Assembly (NCBI GenBank): GCA_030272585.1
Contig: BSYQ01000008.1
Location: 3,534,001-3,598,000, forward strand
DNA from: Bryopsis sp. KO-2023
Taxonomy: Eukaryota > Chlorophyta > Ulvophyceae > Bryopsidales > Bryopsidaceae
Reading direction: 5' to 3'
Length of the DNA: 64,000 bases
Both the position numbers and the translations under genes were made by a program. Below, in pieces: positions 22,670 through 35,079 of the stretch. Position 1 is the first letter of the stretch, and the number at the start of each line of letters is the position of its first letter. The notes under the pieces were generated by a model, which worked only from the letters and a program-made list of their open reading frames with translations, did no database searches and had not been told where the DNA came from.

Positions 22670-25600
22670 TTAATTTTGCGGAAGCGCTCGATGGTCGTAT
22701 GGGTTCTGGCAATAGAATGACAAGCCGTGAACATCCTGAAGGATTTGCACCTACACCTTGGCTTGTCCCCTGATATCCAGGGGAAACACACACACCAGAA
22801 TTTGAATTTGTAACTGGAAAATGTGTCGAACAGCAGATCAAATATCAGAGAAACCGATTCCTAATTGTTTTTCGAAATCGGAAGGGGGACAGGTGTGGTG
22901 AGGAGACTCTTCCCCCCCCCCAAAAAAAAACTGAAAGCAGAAATCAAATATTAGTCCATTTCTCGACTGTTATGTGCTGGGTTGGGATTTCCCAAATTCC
23001 ACAAAAAGAAACGATTGATTTCCTCTGGGAGACGTTAAAAGCACAGACGAAAAAAAAAAAATGGGGTCCTTTCCATTTCCTCAGATATTCTTTTCCTACA
23101 CAGCATAAATGCAGGACTGCAGCGAAAGCTGCAGACGCAGAATCCAAACCGAAAAGGAAAAAAAAAAGACTAAGAAGAAAAGTGTGAGCTGTGATCCACA
23201 TCTTGTGGGATTTATGGATTTGTGTATTTTTTTCTCCGTTCTCCTTCAGTAATGTTTTTTTTTTTAATATACTCGTCCCAGCGAATACCTGCTGAGCTTC
23301 GTTTTTCCCATGTTCGATGATTATGCATGCATTCCCACACGTGACATGCACATCTGATATTCTGGTCCCAGCCGGAACACTGCACAATACATGATAACCC
23401 TTGTCCGGATTTTCCACCTACACAATGTTTCGCCGAAGATCAAACAAAAAATATTAGAAGAAGAAAAAGAAAAAAATTCGATAAAATGTCATCTGGAGGG
23501 AGAAACTATAATGTGCCCCCCTCATCCCATAAAAATCAAATAAAATCCTGATAATAAATTAAAGGACTGTCAGTCGATTATGGAACAATTTATTCATTAT
23601 TCATTTTTTTTTCTTTTTTTGGGGGGGAGGATATTGTTGTCAGAGGAAGGGATGTTCAAAAATAAATGATTTGTTTTTTCGTTGTTAGTGGAGGGGACTG
23701 CACCTCCCTTACCTTATGAACTTGAAATTCTAAAGAAGATGCCACCAACTTCCTTGTACCCTCCCCTGCTTTAAAAAAAAATAAAAAATCCAGTCAGACA
23801 TGTGGTGCACTTACCTATCCCCAGATATCTCCCGCCCCCCCCCCCCCCCCTTTTTTGATATGTTTCTTTTTTCATTTCCATTTTTCGAAACCAACTTTAT
23901 AAAACACCACCACTGCAGCAGAAACATAACTAAAAAAACCCAAAAAAATTAAAAATAAAAAGCAAGAGGGAGCACCTGATGTGCTGGGTTGTTTTTGCCC
24001 ATCTTCCCCAGCTTTGCTTTCTTCCCCAGCACCAGCACCACCCCCAGAGGCCATTGATTTTCCAGGGATGGCATTGTTTCCTAAAAGGAAAAAAAGGGAC
24101 AAGAAAAAAAAAAAAAAACGATATTGGACTGTTGCAGTGGACTCTTCAATGACAAGACTATGACTAATCCAAATTTCTAGGGAGGGGTCACGAACAGTAC
24201 CTCAGGTAAGCAGTTTTTTCCGAGTGTGGCAAAAACATCCCAAAAGAATTAAAAAATACTGGAAGAAGAAAAAAGTCAGGCATTTTCGAGTGCAGATTTT
24301 GCGTTTCCTGGGTAGTTGGGTACCAGTATTGTTTTTTCTAACATACGAGGAGGAGGAGATTGGCCTTCTGTTTCTCTATTTAGAAATTTAAGAAAGGGGG
24401 GGAGGGTTGGGGAGAGAGAGGGGGTCAATGTTGAATGTTGAAACTCCATTTGGAGGTTGGGTTTCCTCGACTTTCTGTCCTTGACTTTTGATTGGAACTG
24501 AGCAGCTCATGCACAGAAATGTGTGCTGAGAGTGGGTATTACAAATTGACTAACCTGTTCCAGACTGCCTGGGGGCCGTCCCCGAACCGCCTGATCTATC
24601 CTGACCTGCATTCTTCGCAAACAGACACCCAAAACAACATCAGAAAAAAAAGAAAACAAGTTTTAAACACAAAACTGTCTTTTCTCTTCCCCCCACCCCC
24701 CATAACCTTTCCCCGTGGAGGAAAGATGGGGGAAGAAGTGTAAGACAGAGAAGGTGAGATTGGCCTTTTCAGTAAGGGGGGTCGCTGTTTGCATGTCAGA
24801 CGTGAAGGTGTAGCCTCCAGTACCGAGCTGTTATAACTATTCCACACTTTCAGCACGGAAAAACTTTTGTTATGGGTTGCAGGTTAGATGCGGTTGCGCC
24901 CCAGGTCGCGCGCCAACACGATAAGTTTCCCCGACCCCAGTCTTTGCCTCTCACCGTATTCCTTAGCTTCAAGGAAACGATTCGCGCAACACAGTGGCGT
25001 CAATCACGCGATCGTGGTGCACACGCAGCGCTGGCTTCGCAAACGAGACAAACCTACACGCGCGCTATTGGATGGACCGATACTGAACCCACACACTTCA
25101 GCTTGCATGCGCGCGTGTCTGGTTATCCATACATCACTCCACCCCCCCCCTCCCCAAAACAGATCCTGGGAAACACATCCTCTTTCCCGTACCTGGGGAT
25201 GACAGAACAGAAGGGGGGCGAGGGGTGTCTGTGTGCTGTTCGCCAGTTGTTGCAACTCCTTGGGTTCATGTTCGCTCTGCCTTTCTAAACGAATTCCAGT
25301 TGCGCGTCGCCTTTTCGTAGTACGATCTGCCTTGTTCAGACCAAGCAGGTCATCCTTGTTGGACAAAATAACGTAGGCTTGGCTCTTTCCGATTCCGAAC
25401 AAACACGCGGCTTGCGCCGCGGTCACATTCTCCTCGTCGCAGTAGGCGACTTCTCCCGCAGACACAAGGATTTCCTTTGTCTCCGCGCAGCTAGCATAGG
25501 TCGAGCCCTAGTTTACGCCGTGGCCTGTTTGTTCGTGTTGGCCCCGTTCGCGAGCGTTTTTATTCTTTCAACTGTCGAATTGTAAGGAAAATAGAGATGC

Positions 25601-28600
25601 GCGCGCTGCTGCGAGTGCTTACGCAGTCATACTTTTTACGGTGGACAGTCATGGGCTAAGATTTTGGATTCGGTGACGAATACCGCCCGTCTCCGTCGTT
25701 TGTAGGACTGACGAGAATGCCTAATTTCTCCTTTTCCTCACACAACGCATTGAAGGACATGTGTCAATGTGCCATTACGGTATCTACATTTGGCATCTTT
25801 GAATAATCGTTTTTCTGCACAGAGCCTCGACGAGTGGGACGCACTTACGAACTACGAAAAAGTTGTGTTTTTTCTCCCCCTTCTTCCCGCCCCCCCCCCC
25901 TCTTTTGCAGTTCGTTTTTTTTTCTACTTACATCTTTGGAGGGTTGCCCTGCACCCGCCTTTGGGGTTCCAACGTTCATTCCAGCGGTGGGGGTGCCGCC
26001 TCTCCCAGCGCCGCCCATTCCGCCTCCGCCCGTGGCAAGTGCCAAAAGGCCTTCGGCGGCGTTTTTTGGGGTGGCCATCAACGCTTGACCCGAGTTTCCT
26101 CGCCGCCTCCTCGTCTCCCGGTTGTCCACGTTTGGGGTGATTGCGTTGGATTTTATGTGGAAGTCGTCCGGGTATAAGTAGTCCTAGAAACAGCCCATGA
26201 AACGTTTTAACAAAAACTTAAAAAAAGAACGAAGAGGGGTGCAATTGAAAAACAACAAAAACAGGAAAAAAACACGCATGCAAAGTCGATGGAAAAAAAA
26301 AGGGGCTGAAACAGATACGAAATTTGCCTCGTTTTTCTAAAGAAGGATGTAAAAGGACGGACGAAAAAAAGTGGTCAGGGCAAAAATAACCCATAATATT
26401 TAAAGGTGCAATTGGGCAACTTTTGCAAAAAAAAATAAATTGAAAAGAAAAGAAAAGAAAAGAAAAAATCATCAACGATCATCATCAACAAGAGCAAAGA
26501 AAAAACTGAAGAAAATGGCCACTCACAAACTCGCTCGTCGCCATTCTCCATATCGCCTCTGCCATGTTCAATTGTTCAGATGTTCCATCCAAATACAACA
26601 CAGTATGCAGTCCCTAAATGTCGGAAAAAAAGAAAATAAGAACAAAAAACCACATATAATCCACCAGCAATAAAAATCACAAAAAAATAATAAAAAGAAA
26701 AGAAAAAAAAATCCATCAGAGGGAGGGAATATTCCATTTATTTTTTTTTCCCGAATCAGAAAAAAAAAACCTGCATTCCAAGACATAAACAAACACATAT
26801 TTCACTTTTTCAGCTAACATTTTTCTTATTCATTCCCAGCCCAGCTAAACCGCCAGAAAAAAAAAAAATCCTCCCAACTTTTTCCTCACTCTGCCTACCT
26901 TCTCATCGACACTTGTGACTCCTGCCGGATAATACACGCTGTCTTTCGACGACCACATGTGCACCCTGGTTCCAATCAGTTTGGTGGCATCCATCAATCT
27001 GCCCACTTTACAGCCCCCCGGCCGGTATGGCCGGCGACCCTTGGCAGGAATGCTTCCTTTCATTTTGTCCCCTGCTGCCTGTTCAGTTTATGACCACCCT
27101 CAAAAAAACAATTTTTAAGAAAATAACAGAACAATCAAGGTTTTTTTTTGTTGCTTTTTTTTGGTTGGGGGGGAGGGAGGGAGAGCGGAGGGTGCATATT
27201 TAAATTGCAGGGAAAAAAAACAAAAACAGAACAGAACTGAAATGAACTGAATATGTAAAGTTCAGTAATAAAATCCTGTCACCCCTCCCCCCCCTTTTTT
27301 CTTTTTGCCTTTCCAAATCTACTTCCCCCCCGGAACACATTCCAATTTTCCCCCCCTCTCCCCCTTAGAAAAAATCAAAAAACATTTGTGCATCAATTTA
27401 GATGTTCTCATAAAGCATGGATCTGCAATCTCCACATCAAATAAATAAATATTAAATGGTAAAAAAACAAATAATGCAATGCAGAACTTTTTTTTTTCTC
27501 CCGCTGTTCACACCTCTAATTTCGATGTTGCACGCAATGGTCGCTTTCGCTTCGCCCTGGCTTCCTCCTCAAAGTCCATCTGAATATCACACACACGGCA
27601 AAATTTATTTATTCGTTTATTTTTAATTCAATTTTTTTTTTATATTTTTTTTTCAAGTCATTCGATTTTCAAATATTCATTTGCAGTTTTCCCCATGTGC
27701 AGTGGAAAAATACATGCTCGTACGTAGAGCAAAATAATATGGCCTATCTGTTCAGCGAAGGGCATACGCTTGCATATTGTGCTAAGACGACAATGATATA
27801 CAGAAAAGCCCATTTTCTCAACCCTGCAATTTTCTCCTCAATATCTCCACCTACGAAAAGAAGTATTGCATTTGTACTCCCCCTTCCAAAAAAAAAAGAG
27901 AAAAAAGAAAAAAAGATTCGATCCAAAAAACTGATTTCCTCCCCCCAAAAAAAACAAAGAAAGTATCTTCTATATCTGTCTTAACATTTTAAGATGGAGT
28001 TGCAAACAGAAGAAAAAGAAAAAAAGAAGAAAAAAAAGATCTTAAGTTAAGTTTCGAAGTTACCTGATCCTTCACAGCATTATTACTGTTATTTTCTTGC
28101 TGAGCGTTCATCGGGGTGGGCGTGGAAGACGTCAAACTCCAATTGCACTCAGACAATTTCAACTGCTCGGTTTTTCCATTCGCAGTTATGGTGTGAAGAC
28201 CCTGTTGCCGATTTTATATGAATGTTTGGATGTCATACAAAAAAAAACTACGGGTCCAACATAATATAATGGGATATTTTGTTTGTATTTACTTCCAAAG
28301 AATCACGATCTCAGGTTTTAATAATTCCATCCTTGATTTTGTTTCGTTTTGGTTCTTTTCCTATGGACTGATACTTTCTTTGAAACAGTCGGCGCAAAGG
28401 GGAAAAAAACATCCACTTGTCGAAAATCTGTACAATGCATATTTGTTTCATAAACCAACATTAGATAACTTCTTTTAAAGGAACAAACAAAAATTCCTAT
28501 CACATTAATTTAAAATAAATAAAAACGGCTGCTTATTATCGAAATTCAGAAAAATTATGATGAGAATTCATACAGGAAAATACTGAAAATTGAAATTTGA

Positions 28601-31600
28601 GGTGTTAGAGGAAGGTAAGAAAAAAAACGGCCAAGACCCTTTTCTTTGTTGCTCTGGGGATATCTTCTTCAACATCAGATTTGATCCAACATTTGATTTT
28701 GAAATTCAGATGGTTTTTTTCGAGTGGTTCGATCATCGTGACAAATTTATCTATATATTTTTTTTCATGTATATCCTACATATATTATGGATCCAGATAT
28801 ATATATATTATCAAGCATCTTAATACTTTCTATAATATGCAACTTTTTCTTTTGTGTTTAAATGCGTTGAAGATTATTTAAGAAATACCACTTTTGTAAT
28901 GTATTATAATCTGATTAACTATTATCATAATTAGTCACCTCGCTGTGGTGATAGGCCTTCGTTTCATTGTTTTTCGTTGTTTTTTTTTTTTTTTTTCACC
29001 AGGGGCAAATTTTTTTGATCAAATTCATTTTCCTATTTGAATTTCACAACCAAAAAAAAAATTCCCACCTTTACGCCATCGTAAGATGTCACCATCACCA
29101 TTCTGATCCCGGTGCCAGTTTGCAGCGACAGCTTTTCACCAGTCAGTTTTTCCGGCATTTTTCTGTAAAATTTTTCCAAAAGAGTGAAATTAACTATTAA
29201 AAAAAAAAAAAAAAGGAAAAGCAGATCGAATTCATTGAGTGAGCTGCTCGTCAAGAAACAAGAAAAACAAAAAGAAAAGAAAAAGAAAAAAAAATGTTCC
29301 GAAGTGCACTGGAGCGTAAGCGTGAGACAAAGTGTGGTAAAATGTAATGCGAAAAAAATGAATAAAATAAAATAAAAAAAAAAAAACATGAAGATTTTTC
29401 ATGGAGAAAAACGTAGGCCATGGAATTAAGAAAAGAAATAAAACTGACTCATGGTTCATTCTGAAAAATAATAATTACAAAAAATAAAAATATTTATATA
29501 CTTTAAAGCCAAAATAGCACCTGTACAAATTTTGTCATTTTTAAAAGAATGAAAGCAAAAGAGGAGAGAATATATATATAAACGACATAAATAAATAAGA
29601 AAATAAATTCGAAAAACAAAATCAGTTGTCAGTGAGAATGACTCACGAAAGCATATCAGATCCTTTAGGACACCCTCCTTTTGCCAAAGCGGGTGTTGCC
29701 ACCGTGGGTAAAGCTGCCTTCAAAATATTTGAAAAAAGAAAACAATAAATAAGTATTATCAAAAAATGCTTCGATCTCCTCCACTTTTTTTTCTTTTTTT
29801 GAACGAAACTACACTCTCAAAGATCCCCTTTATAAAAAAAAAGTCTGTCAATGCCGTTTCGCTTGAAAACACATACACAAAAAACATGAACTATATCAAA
29901 AATTAAAAGAAAAATGTTTGTTTCTTACTTGTACTTTCCTTTTATTTTTATTTTTAAAGCTATTGTGATATCAATATTCGATACAGTTATTTAATTTAGC
30001 TGCTCAATAAAAAAGGAAAATTTCTAATAAGAAAATCTTGAGGCAAAAGTGATCTTTTGACACATCAAAACATATCGGATTTGATTTAAAAAAAAGAAAA
30101 AAGAACAAAAGGGAAAGTATAATGTATATTCAACATTGAATATTCTTTGAACTTTTTTATTTCTTTTTTAATATGTCTGGCTGCTGTCAACACATACCTG
30201 GGGGGGTGCAACAGTGTGTTGAACTGGAGTAGGGGGTGGGGGCTGAGGGGTTATGGGTGGAGGCATCTTGGGACCGCTCTAAAATTGAAACCAAGGGAAA
30301 ACTAATTAACAATGAGTTAAAAAAGGCAAGAAAAAGAAGAAAGAAAAAAGGGGAAAAAAAGCATACCCCCAACACATTATCAATACAAGTTTCATTATTA
30401 TTATTATTAATATATAGAACTGTCGGAAGTAAAAACAAAAAATTGAGATATGCTGTTTTTGTTTTTTTCAATGTTCAGATAACATTTTGTCAGCTCCGTT
30501 TTTCTTCTCTCCTGTAGTGGAAATATTGACGGGAATAACTAATTGACTGAAGCGGGGTTCTGATCAATCTGAACAGTTTGGGGGGGAGAAATTAGCAGAG
30601 ATCCATGATGTTCAGCAGAAATAAGAAAAACTTTGAAGAAAATAAACAGAATTGAAAGAATCAAAAGAAAGGAAAGATTTCATCAAGATTTTGAGAAATT
30701 CTTTGACAGGCTGGACACCATAATTAGTTTGGAAAAGGGAAATTTCCAGTGTAATTAGAACATTTTGAATAATAATTGAACAATCGACATCTTTCAAACA
30801 AAAAATATTACTAATGCATATGGAGATCTGTGAAGTGACCTTGAAATGATTAATCGTTAGTAAGTCCGACTTTCAAACTCAACCGTACGGCAAAACGAAA
30901 CCTTCCGCTGGACATCGAATTCTGAATTCGCCATTCAGCAGCCAAAGTCGTTATTTTCGCGCTGCGCGAAAAGTTGTTGGTCGCGCGCGCGAAATTCAAA
31001 ATAAGAAAATAAAAACGACGCCACAATTCGTTTTACAGAATGGAAAAGAAAAGCATCATACTGTTTCGCCTCCGTCCCACCCACCCACCCGAATAAAAAA
31101 TAAAATCATATGACGCATTTCGCCTGGAACAATTACTCAGTTTCTTTCTTTCTTCTCCCTTTCCACAACGTGTTTTCGAAACAGCGAGACGATTTGGTGT
31201 CGACTTTGTAATATATATATATATATAATATTTTTTTCTTTCATTATTTTTCTTTTCCTTTCTTCACGTTTCTAGGGGACGCAACGGCTTCAGCAAAAAC
31301 CAAAAAGAAAAAGCCAAAAAAAACAGACGCCAATGACACGCCGAAAGGCGTCGCGAATAAGAACGGAAAAGATTTCGGATGGTTTTTCTATTTCCCACCA
31401 AAACGACGAGACAAAAAAAAGTGTCGGTTTAATACATACCCACGACACTCGCTCCAAAACGTTCGAACTAAAGGTCGAAATCCGCTCGATCGGCGAGAAA
31501 ACCGTTTTAGGACAGTATGCAAACCTACGTTCGTCAACGAAAACGGGGGCGAGACTAAAAAGAATGGGGAGGGCTGCTGCGCTGAAATCGTCGAAAAGCC

Positions 31601-31895
31601 AACATGCCCTTTGACTTTTCGCCAGGCCTACGAGGTCCCAGCGCCCTCGGAATCCAAAAAACCCAACGTCCCTCCGATCGAATACGAAACGCACGATAGA
31701 ACGGGGGAAACGCAACCGAAGGAATATACAATCTCGGCGATTCAGAATTAGACCCACCGAAAGAAAATCCAAACTCACCGGGGACTTTGGAACTTTTTCC
31801 ACGCCTTTGGACTCGATCACTCCTGCTGGGCTGGCGACGGGTGGGGGCGAGGGGACGACCCCAGCCGCCGATGGACTGACGGGTGCCGTCGACAT
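22670..31895 (-). CDS. Protein with two Tudor-like modules, function unknown
   Basis: I do not recognise a named orthologue. Fifteen exons join in phase to 542 aa: 31779-31895, 30198-30278, 29647-29717, 29069-29162, 28064-28201, 27514-27579, 26899-27078, 26527-26613, 25932-26183, 24707-24827, 24555-24605, 23976-24080, 23713-23768, 23289-23417 and 22670-22750. The first ~70 residues are P/S/A-rich and disordered. Module 1 (about residues 90-155) has TGTGIRMVMVTSYDGVK then GLHTITANGKTEQLKLSE. Module 2 (about 205-278) has LIGTRVHMWSSKDSVYYPAG, then VTSVDEK, then GLHTVLYLDGTSEQLNMAEA. This is the G.RV.VW..D..YY..V...D..G.H.V.Y.DGT.E.L pattern of Tudor-type folds that bind methylated chromatin ligands. 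A G/S/E-rich linker precedes a globular C-terminus (KLVASSLEFQVHK ... VQILQDVHGLSFYC). The exons 24707-24827 and 24555-24605 are the least certain. Confidence 0.75.
24880..25580 (-). other. CpG-rich intronic island with helix-turn-helix ORF, possible pogo/Tigger-type remnant
   Basis: Within a 1.1-kb intron of the Tudor-like gene the composition shifts to GC/CpG-rich. A minus-strand frame open from about 25515 to 25004 contains NVTAAQAACLFGIGKSQAYV followed by ILSNKDDLLGLNK and a basic TTKRRR. This looks like a helix-turn-helix of the CENP-B/pogo or Psq type found at the N-terminus of Tigger transposases. No ATG opens the frame. I found no DDE catalytic region and no terminal inverted repeats. 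It may instead be an unrecognised alternative exon. Confidence 0.4.
31276..31751 (+). other. Plus-strand open frame antisense to Tudor-like intron 1
   Basis: After a plausible acceptor (CACGTTTCTAG) a frame of 157 codons runs to TAG at 31749. It begins lysine-rich (ASAKTKKKKPKKTDAND) and ends CPLTFRQAYEVPAPSESKK then PPIEYETHDRTGE. The composition looks protein-like. It has no ATG, no upstream exon I could link, and the region is stop-poor in several frames on both strands. It is a weak candidate terminal exon. Confidence 0.25.
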
Positions 31896-32248
31896 TTCGC
31901 TCGGTATTTGTATTAGTTTTTTCTGGACGGTTTCTTCTTTTTTGCCTTTTCCCTTTCAAATCCTTATTTCCCCAACCCACGCCACGAAAAAAAAAAAGAA
32001 ACTTTTTAACAAACGAGCGGTTGAGACGTTTGAAACGAAACGACCGAGGGTTTCGACCCCTCTGTTTTTTTTCGTTTAAACAGAAAAGAAAGGGGGACTT
32101 CGAACAAAAAGTCGCTCCGGGGAAAGAAAGATCCAGCCGAAGGTTGGAGGAACTCGAATAAGCCAGTGAGGTCGGGGGCTGGTTTACCTTTTGAAACGGA
32201 AACTCCACACCGGCGCGTCGTTGGAACTGGGTTCGATTGACGAAAACA

Positions 32249-32503
32249 AAAGGAATGAAAATTGGTGGTGAGAAGGGTGGGGTCATAAAACGAAGTGGAC
32301 CGATCGAATCGTACGAAAATCGAATGCCAATGGATGATTTGAAGCAATTTGAGCTCAAAGCGACCGTCCACGACCCAGGTTACGTAACTTTTTGTAGTGG
32401 GGAAGGGCTCGGAAACCACAATCGAGACGATTGCGAACAAAGCCTTCGAGGAAATCAACGTTCTAATGCGGGCAAAGTAAAGAATGAATTTTTTTTTTCG
32501 TAA
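32249..32503 (+). other. Plus-strand ORF divergent from the Tudor-like gene, unrecognised
   Basis: An 84-codon ATG-initiated frame begins MKIGGEKGGVIKRSGPIESY and contains DDLKQFELKATVHDPGYVTF. It lies about 350 bp upstream of the opposite-strand Tudor-like gene. A possible donor (CCAG/GTTACG) falls inside it. No family is recognised and no downstream exon was linked. Confidence 0.2.
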
Positions 32504-32756
32504 ACCCTGCTTTTGGATTTGAGCGCAAATTGCGATCGAATTATGACGCACTTTCAAAAGGGGGTCGTTTGCACTCTTGTCCAAAATGCCCGCATGCACA
32601 GGCTGCCAGTTCTTTTTTTAAATTCTACTTCGCAACCAATAAATACAAGACAGCAAAAGGAGGCTACCCCCCCCCCGGATGCCAAAACGGCACAAAGAGA
32701 AATAAAATATTTAAATACATAAATGTATGTATGTAAATGTCTGTATGCATGTAACT

Positions 32757-32791
32757 GCTTCACAAACAAACAAACTAACTAATTACATATT
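32757..32791 (-). mobile_element. Micro-retroposon tail, minus orientation
   Basis: Read on the minus strand this is ATATGTAATTAGTTAGTTTG followed by TTTG units. It is the same kind of 3' end as the insertions at 32835, 34376 and 35035. Confidence 0.4.
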
Positions 32792-32834
32792 ATCAGCTCC
32801 ACAGCTTCTTGGCCCTATTTGTCCAAATGAAAAT

Positions 32835-32892
32835 AATATTTGTAATAGAAGAACGGCAATTCTCCCCCACAATGTAATTTATGTTTGTTTGT
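32835..32892 (+). mobile_element. Micro-retroposon ending in (TTTG)n, imperfect flanking repeat
   Basis: The segment ends CCCACAATGTAATTTATG plus TTTG units. TTTGTCCAAATGAAAAT before it and TTTGCCCAAACGAAAAT after it differ at two positions and could be an aged target-site duplication. Confidence 0.4.
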
Positions 32893-33185
32893 TTTGCCCA
32901 AACGAAAATCTAACTAACGTCGATTTCAATCCAAACAAACAAACACTCTGCTCCTGAAATGCAACCAATAGCCATCCATTGAATTTTATTTACTGGAGGC
33001 CGTCTTTTTGCTTTGTCGTCCGACTGATTCTTGAATCGAAATCTGGAGAATATAGATTCTTGAAAACGACTGGACTTCAAACAACAGAAATGATGAACTT
33101 TCGAAGACACAAAGTCAGAACCCCTCCCATGCAATGTTTTTCAAACGCAAAAATACATTCCAGGGGCAAGAAACTAAAGCAGTAA

Positions 33186-34361
33186 TATACAAATCGACAA
33201 TAAATAAAGCTTTGGTGATCATGACAACAGGGCACTTACTAAGTGAGTGTCCAGCTGTATTTGTACCCCCCCCCAAAAAAAATAAAAAATAAAAAATAAA
33301 AAATCTTTCATTGATTTGGTTTTCATTTTTTTCATTTCTTTATTTTTTTTAAACAGTAAGCAAGCATTCCAGAATGCCCCTGTTTTGCTTTGAAGTTAGA
33401 TTGAAAAAGTCTGTATTTTAATTGAAGCGGGAAATAATCATTCGAATGGTAAATTTACCATAGAAATTTACTTTATAGCAGGGATCACCTTTTTCTTGAG
33501 CTAGTTTTTCACCTCACCATCTTTTTCCCCATCCTTTCAACTTAATTGAAAAAATCCAAATTTCTGTTGTCTTTGAATTCGTGGCACCAGTACCAAAATA
33601 TTTTTTCTGGCGTTTCAAAAACATCGATGTTGGCCAGGCAACATGTAATCATTGATTGATTGATTGATCCCTGGCCAAACAGAAAAACGGGTGTCGAAAG
33701 GCTGGAAAAAAAAGGATCATCACATTTTTACTTTTTTTTCATATTAAAAGAAAAAAGCAATCAAAAATACTTATTGGACTGAACTCACAGAATCCAGGTA
33801 GCAACAGTTATCATCCATTTGGAAGCAATTCTAATTGATTGATCGATCCTTCAGCCGTTCACAAACCCAGCTTAAGCTGGAACTTTTGCCTCAAGCTGCA
33901 AGCTTCAAGCATACGGTCATATACTTTGAACGTGTTCAAAGTCTATTAGCTTATAGGTTCTAACCTGAACGCAGAATTCTGCGCGTTAAGGCAGAAGTGG
34001 CAAGGGCCTGGCTGCTTCCAAAAACAAGATTTGGTTCTGGACAAATAATAATAAAAAAAAACTTTCAGTCTTTTCCAGTTCGAAAACATTTTTTGGAGCA
34101 TGCATTCCTTCGCCTTCAATCGGTGATTCTGTTGATTTTCTTAAATATTGGTGGGACTGAGAATGATCATTTTTCAACTGACTCAGCAAACAAGCAAATA
34201 AAAATTTGGTGTTGATGATCATATTGGTTGGCTTAGTGTGGCGTTTTGCATGCTTGACAGAAACTGGGGAAGCATACAACGTTGTATTAGTATTAGTTGA
34301 CTAATACTTTTGATACATATATATGTATAGAGAGAGAGAGAGAGAGAGATTTTGGAGAGTT
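33186..34361. other. Intergenic, no gene seen
   Basis: The interval holds simple-sequence tracts: a C-run/A-run near 33267, GATT repeats at about 33650 and GA repeats at 34330-34348. It also has scattered short palindromic AAGCTT-type words near 33870-33915. No exon-like frame is supported. Confidence 0.45.
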
Positions 34362-34375
34362 TTTATAGTAAAAAC

Positions 34376-34426
34376 TCTCCTACACAATGTAAATGATGTT
34401 TGTTTGTTTGTTTGTTTGTTTGTTTG
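34376..34426 (+). mobile_element. 51-bp micro-retroposon with perfect 14-bp target duplication
   Basis: The insert reads TCTCCTACACAATGTAAATG, then ATG and about eight TTTG units. TTTATAGTAAAAAC stands on both sides, at 34362-34375 and 34427-34440. A short unique head, simple tail and long target duplication are the marks of an extremely 5'-truncated non-LTR insertion. Confidence 0.7.
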
Positions 34427-35034
34427 TTTATAGTAAAAACGAGCAGCGCCAAGTGGTTGTAATCTTGTAAATTGACAAATTGGTCAACTCAAAAAACAAA
34501 CGAAACGAATGTTGGAACTTCGTGCAACAACTGATAAATCGGCCGTTTTTTTACTAGTGATGGTGAGAAAATATAGCAAGAAAGTGGAGGACTTTTTTTG
34601 GGGGGGTGAACGTTGAGCATCGTCGAGAAATATTTGAAGCAACTTTGCAAAATTAAAGTTTTGCAACTTTGAAAATCGTTTTTCTAAACAATTCAAACTT
34701 TCAGAAATACTGTTGTTCCACTTCTTGATGTTGAAAGCATTTCTGATTTTTGTTGGAAGCTTCAAGCTTTTCGTATTAATGCTATTTTAAAAATAGATAC
34801 ATCTTCTGTGAAGAAAAAGCACTAAAAAAAAATAAAACCATCAATACTGCACCGGCAGAAGCATGGAACTTATTATGGAACTTTGAGCATCGCCTCAACG
34901 CATGTTTTGCGTTTTTGAAAACGCAAAATGTCTTACATTCCTTTGATCGTGGTGGGTGTGCGAGAAATTCTCGGCGAGAATGGCATTAATGCCAATATTG
35001 GCGTGTACCAATAGATTGGTGGCAGTCCCCAAAA

Positions 35035-35066
35035 TGTAATTTGATGTTTGTTTGTTTGTTTTGTTT
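35035..35066 (+). mobile_element. 32-bp micro-retroposon with perfect 13-bp target duplication
   Basis: TGTAATTTGATG followed by TTTG units is flanked by GCAGTCCCCAAAA at 35022-35034 and 35067-35079. The same AATGTAA...ATG(TTTG)n ending is seen at 34376 and 32835. Confidence 0.7.
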
Positions 35067-35079
35067 GCAGTCCCCAAAA

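Noticed and set aside
28920-28980. Possible extra exon of the Tudor-like gene (donor-like GCGAG/GTGACT)
   Set aside because: It would interrupt the GVK-GLHT join that is conserved in the second module, and the phases already close without it.
31555-32599. Minus-strand frames of 267 and 197 codons upstream of and across the Tudor-like first exon
   Set aside because: Only the phased first exon (31779-31895) has splice and frame support. The rest reflects low TA content.
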